In this document: in pieces, positions 58,222 through 59,290 of the stretch
Layout of the letters: every line of letters begins with the position of its first letter
Numbering within the stretch: the stretch's first letter is position 1
Assembly: GCA_035506135.1 (NCBI GenBank)
Contig: DATJPY010000107.1
Location: 1-59,290, forward strand
Length of the DNA: 59,290 nucleotides
Source of the DNA: DATJPY01 sp035506135
Lineage (GTDB): Bacteria; Myxococcota_A; UBA9160; PR03
Direction of reading: 5' to 3'
Notes under the pieces: generated by a model
What the model was told of the DNA's origin: nothing
Seen by the model: the letters and a program-made list of their open reading frames with translations, nothing else
The model's database searches: none
Made by a program: the position numbers and the translations under genes

Positions 58222-58935
58222 TCAGCCGCGCTTCGCGCGCACGACCCACAGCCCGAGCGCCCCGAGAGCGAGGAGCGCGAGGCTTCCCGGCTCGGGGACC
58301 GGGGCTTCGAGGTGGTCCTGCGCGTACGAGGTCGCGACACCGTGATCGAACGCGCCGTTCAGCGCTGCCGCCTCCGGATCGAGCTCGTCGATCGAGTACG
58401 CGGTGGTGCCGCCGCCGAGCGCGGTGTTCAGCGTCGCGAGGAAGTCGCGCACGCTCATGCCGTTCAGCCCGACTAGCGACATGTTGGACAGGAGCAGATC
58501 GCCGAACCGCAGGCCTGACGTGCCTGCGACGAGACCCGCGTCCGTGAAGTCGAGGTTGAGCTTGAGTCCGGCCACGACGCCCGCGAATGCGCCAGCCGGG
58601 GTAGTGACCGGGTTCTCGAGATCCGAATCGAGCGGGCCGGCCGCGCCAGCTGCCGGCAGGAACGTGATCAGGTCGTCGACGTTGGTGAATTGCACCGAAA
58701 AGCCCGCGCTGCCGGGGATGCCGATCTCGAACACGCCGAACGTCGACTGATATACGGTCGCATAGTGATCCGACAGCACGGCGGCGGGGTTGGTGCCGTC
58801 CGGAGTATCTCCCCAATCACCCTGGTTGTAAGTGACCAGGTCCCCGTCGTGCCAGGTCGTCGCAGCCGACGCGCCGGCCAGGCCGAGAGCCAACGCGGGC
58901 GCGAGAGTCAAACCCGCGATGCGAGCCGTCCGCAT
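58222..58935 (-). CDS. PEP-CTERM protein
   Basis: A 237-residue exported protein with a signal peptide (about 1-24, ALALGLAGASAATT), a beta-rich middle without recognisable domain (TWHDGDLVTYNQGDWGD), and the C-terminal sorting signal PVPEPGSLALLALGALGLWV followed by Arg/Lys. ATG 58935 has AGGAGC about 6 nt upstream. Probably an exosortase substrate bound for the surface or matrix. The gap 58936-59072 holds G-rich runs and one weak sigma-54-like element on the minus strand (59060-59047). Confidence 0.88.
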   Translation of the reverse strand: MRTARIAGLTLAPALALGLAGASAATTWHDGDLVTYNQGDWGDTPDGTNPAAVLSDHYATVYQSTFGVFEIGIPGSAGFSVQFTNVDDLITFLPAAGAAGPLDSDLENPVTTPAGAFAGVVAGLKLNLDFTDAGLVAGTSGLRFGDLLLSNMSLVGLNGMSVRDFLATLNTALGGGTTAYSIDELDPEAAALNGAFDHGVATSYAQDHLEAPVPEPGSLALLALGALGLWVVRAKRG

Positions 58936-59072
58936 GCACTGCTCCTGTGACACAGAAGTGGGCGCGGGGGGGGGAGAGGTGTCAGGGAAGTAGAAGTGGC
59001 GGTTGGGGAAGAAATGGGCGCGCGGGACGCGGCCCCCCCGGAGGGTGCCTTGCGCGTGCCGGTCGACGGGCG

Positions 59073-59290
59073 TCAGATCCCGCCCGGCACCTCGCTGGGG
59101 TCGAGCAGCCCGGCCCTTCGCCAGCCGGTGCTGAGGAGCCAGGTTCGCGGAGGCGCGATGGCGGGCGGATCGACTGCTCGCGGCGTGCCCGCTCGCCAGC
59201 CGTCGAACCAACGGCCGGAGGACGCCGGATCGATGCGGCCGATCCGCGGCGGCGCGAGCCCGCGTTTCACCAGGTGCCGCCGGGCGTTCA
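59073..59290 (-). CDS. Hypothetical protein, N terminus at or beyond the window edge
   Basis: The minus-strand frame is open to the right edge, with a GTG at 59270 and a possible start at the edge itself (the last visible bases would read NARRHLVKRGLAPPRIG). About 72 residues are visible, Pro/Arg/Trp-rich (RWFDGWRAG, PRTWLLSTGWRRAGLL). G/C third positions support coding. No family recognised and no membrane segment. Confidence 0.55.
   Translation of the reverse strand, partial: NARRHLVKRGLAPPRIGRIDPASSGRWFDGWRAGTPRAVDPPAIAPPRTWLLSTGWRRAGLLDPSEVPGGI

Noticed and set aside
59047..59060. Sigma-54-like element upstream of the second PEP-CTERM gene (minus strand GGCACGCGCAAGGC)
   Set aside because: GG-N10-GC holds, but the -12 box lacks TTGC; too weak to list as a feature.

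Overview
The window is very GC-rich (about 70% by eye), gene-dense chromosomal DNA from a Gram-negative, didermic bacterium. Evidence for an outer membrane includes PlsB, FtsEX/EnvC, lipoprotein lipoboxes, an LPS-type glycosyltransferase with sugar kinases, and a bactofilin. PEP-CTERM proteins, a Ccm system whose CcmE carries Cys instead of the heme-binding His, coenzyme F420 genes and an ABC system of the GldA/F/G type together suggest a high-GC lineage of the former Deltaproteobacteria (Myxococcota, Desulfobacterota or Binatota-like). That placement is inference. No phage, insertion sequence, CRISPR array, rRNA or tRNA was seen.

Layout. 1-4.8 kb (+): tail of a short-chain dehydrogenase, plsB, hisI-hisG, Nudix. 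4.8-12.4 kb (-): zinc-ribbon protein, a 6S-like RNA with a strong promoter, then the cytochrome c maturation operon ccmE-ccmF-(642-aa membrane protein)-ccmA-ccmB-ccmC-ccmD. 12.5-14.3 kb (+): aminotransferase, engB. 14.4-17.7 kb (-): DUF4124 protein, cofD, cofC, cofE. 17.9-20.3 kb (+): secreted propeller-like protein and a PEP-CTERM protein behind a near-perfect sigma-54 promoter. 20.5-30.7 kb (+): ftsE-ftsX-envC, ctpA, xseA, xseB, polyprenyl synthase, dxs, tlyA. 30.8-41.9 kb (+): A-type Fe-S carrier, cysteine desulfurase, cysC, TPR lipoprotein, LolB-like lipoprotein, five-gene peptide ABC importer, small unknown protein. 41.9-44.8 kb (-): tandem-kinase protein, GT4 glycosyltransferase, small secreted protein. 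44.9-51.3 kb (+): TetR regulator, Gld-type ABC system, DUF4340 protein, flavin/2Fe-2S reductase. 51.4-55.4 kb (-): suhB-like, tatD, metG, holB. 55.5-59.3 kb: bactofilin (+), NifU-like (-), moaB and a DUF4124/metallopeptidase (+), a second PEP-CTERM protein (-) and a cut gene at the right edge.

Themes. Genes are packed with 1-4 nt stop/start overlaps (GTGA, ATGA, TTGA, probably CTGA), which points to translational coupling. Several first genes of transcription units have a TANNNT -10 box only 6-9 nt before the start codon, which suggests leaderless mRNAs. Gaps are short and hold hairpins and a small dispersed repeat that begins at stop codons. The most unusual items are the CcmE Cys130/Phe134 variant with an unrecognised two-sided membrane protein inside the ccm operon, the 6S-like RNA, an in-frame duplicated palindromic insert in the reductase, the sigma-54 promoter of a PEP-CTERM gene, and the two-lobed LPS-kinase-like protein.
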